NCBI GenBank assembly: GCA_030615235.1
Contig: JAUWZR010000035.1
Span: 1 to 14,597, forward strand
Reading direction: 5' to 3'
Length of the DNA: 14,597 bases
Source of the DNA: Promethearchaeota archaeon
Lineage (GTDB): Archaea; Asgardarchaeota; Lokiarchaeia; Sigyniarchaeales; SOKP01
Positions 13,844-14,597 of this stretch are shown here, piece by piece. The notes beneath the pieces are model-generated. The model was not told where the DNA came from. It made no database searches and saw only the letters and a list, made by a program, of their open reading frames with translations. Position 1 is the first letter of the stretch, and each line of letters opens with the position of its first letter. A program made the position numbers and the translations under genes.

Positions 13844-14597
13844 TTATATTAAGCCTGATGGCAGAGTTTGTTCAGTCAATAATCTACGAAAATCTTTTGG
13901 TGATGGTCGAACGCCATATTTTTCAGTGATAAGGCGCTCTCCTTGGTATGCCATTGTATACGGAGCCCATAACTTATCGGAAATAAATTTTAGTAGTGCC
14001 TTAATTGATGCGTCAGGAATTACTTTAAAACTTTTAGTATAATCAATTAATTTTTTATCGTCCCATTTATGTACATATTTATGATAAGCGAGATTGCTTT
14101 CAAACCTCCTAAATCCCCTTCTAATTTCACTTTGGTCTATTAGAGTTTCTATTGAAGCTTCATTTATTAGAACGGGCTGAATATCCTCTATCAATGACCT
14201 GATACTTTCTGTAGGACTAAACATTACGCTCTCAGCGGTTACTCCAATACCTTCCGAAATAACCATCTCAGGACTATAAATTAGTAGAATAGAACTCTCA
14301 AAGCAACCTTTCTTACGATATAACAATTTCTCTTTTACTGCTCTTTCCGTGTGGTGCCCGGGGTAAGCCTCATGGCAAGCATAAAATAATAAATGAGTCC
14401 AATAATGGAGAGTGCTTGTATTAACTTCAATTTTAGAAGTATAATCCCCTTTATACCAGCAATACATAAGCCAACTTTGATTATCTACTTCAGCTATTTC
14501 AATTTTTTCATTATCTGGAAGCAACTTAGGAAATACTTCTTTCGTTCGCGTTTTTGCTAGTTGTATAGCCTTCATATACAAATCTAGTAAACGATCT
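13844..14597 (-). CDS. DUF885 zinc-peptidase-like protein, 5' end missing
   Basis: The frame stays open to the window edge, so only the last 250 residues are visible. The motif HEAYPGHHTE matches the HE-x3-GHH of DUF885 proteins, gluzincin-like metallopeptidases in which the two His bind zinc and Glu is the catalytic base. The later block SEGIGVTAES parallels the EGWALYAE segment that supplies the third ligand. The rest is mostly helical, and the C-terminal RRLLTEQTLPSGLI lies near the usual end of the family. Members are probably peptidases, and most have no known substrate. A TTG at 14581 is internal and not a real start, since coding sequence continues upstream (RSFTRLYMKAIQLAK). The gene is convergent with the SDR gene. 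Confidence 0.8.
   Translation of the reverse strand, partial: DRLLDLYMKAIQLAKTRTKEVFPKLLPDNEKIEIAEVDNQSWLMYCWYKGDYTSKIEVNTSTLHYWTHLLFYACHEAYPGHHTERAVKEKLLYRKKGCFESSILLIYSPEMVISEGIGVTAESVMFSPTESIRSLIEDIQPVLINEASIETLIDQSEIRRGFRRFESNLAYHKYVHKWDDKKLIDYTKSFKVIPDASIKALLKFISDKLWAPYTMAYQGERLITEKYGVRPSPKDFRRLLTEQTLPSGLI

Noticed and set aside
1..14597. CRISPR arrays, insertion sequences, tRNA or rRNA genes, attachment sites
   Set aside because: I saw no regularly spaced repeats, transposase motifs, terminal repeats or tRNA-like cloverleaf on either strand by reading; no search was run.

Overview
The window is AT-rich and gene-dense and looks archaeal, most likely from an Asgard (Lokiarchaeia-like) archaeon or a close relative. 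It carries archaeal/eukaryal RNase P proteins (Rpp30 and Pop5), an archaeal-type NFACT/NEMF ribosome-quality-control protein, an aspartate carbamoyltransferase regulatory chain, a polyisoprenol/dolichol-kinase-like enzyme and a Roadblock/LC7 fragment. Roadblock proteins are abundant in Asgard archaea. TTG and GTG starts are common. The lineage is inferred from gene content and is not proven.

Layout. Positions 1-226 hold the 3' end of a Roadblock/LC7 gene. At 401-2075 lie a CTP-dependent lipid-kinase-like membrane enzyme and, a short distance downstream, an orphan PyrI. A small three-helix membrane protein converges on pyrI and overlaps its end by 15 bp. At 2637-4697 is the NFACT protein, which shares a TTAA stop with a convergent three-gene minus-strand set at 4694-6706: an extracellular CBM9/DOMON-like membrane-anchored protein, a four-helix membrane protein, then a glycerophosphodiester phosphodiesterase. 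At 6910-8900 is a second minus-strand set: Rpp30, Pop5, a small ACT-like protein and an unrecognised protein whose frame stays open for 27 codons past its stop. A divergent AT-rich promoter region separates it from a plus-strand metabolic set at 9030-13447: a DUF39/HcyS-like protein with a built-in ferredoxin domain, a VOC-fold protein, a ThDP-dependent acetolactate-synthase/2-hydroxyacyl-CoA-lyase-like enzyme, and an NAD-type short-chain dehydrogenase. A gene-free 396-bp stretch follows, then the 3' part of a DUF885 zinc-peptidase-like gene.

Working together. Rpp30 and Pop5 are subunits of one ribonucleoprotein, so their two companions are candidates for RNA-related roles. The four genes from 9030 look like one or two transcription units for a small C-C/C-S bond pathway whose substrates cannot be read from sequence. 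PyrI, a CTP sensor, sits next to an enzyme family that often uses CTP as phosphate donor.

The most unusual signals concern translation. Pop5 and the VOC protein both have conserved N-terminal residues upstream of any ATG/GTG/TTG, each behind a good GGTGA Shine-Dalgarno. The last gene of the RNase P set continues in frame, with protein-like sequence, past a TAA. These could be non-canonical initiation and readthrough, recent mutations, or sequence errors.
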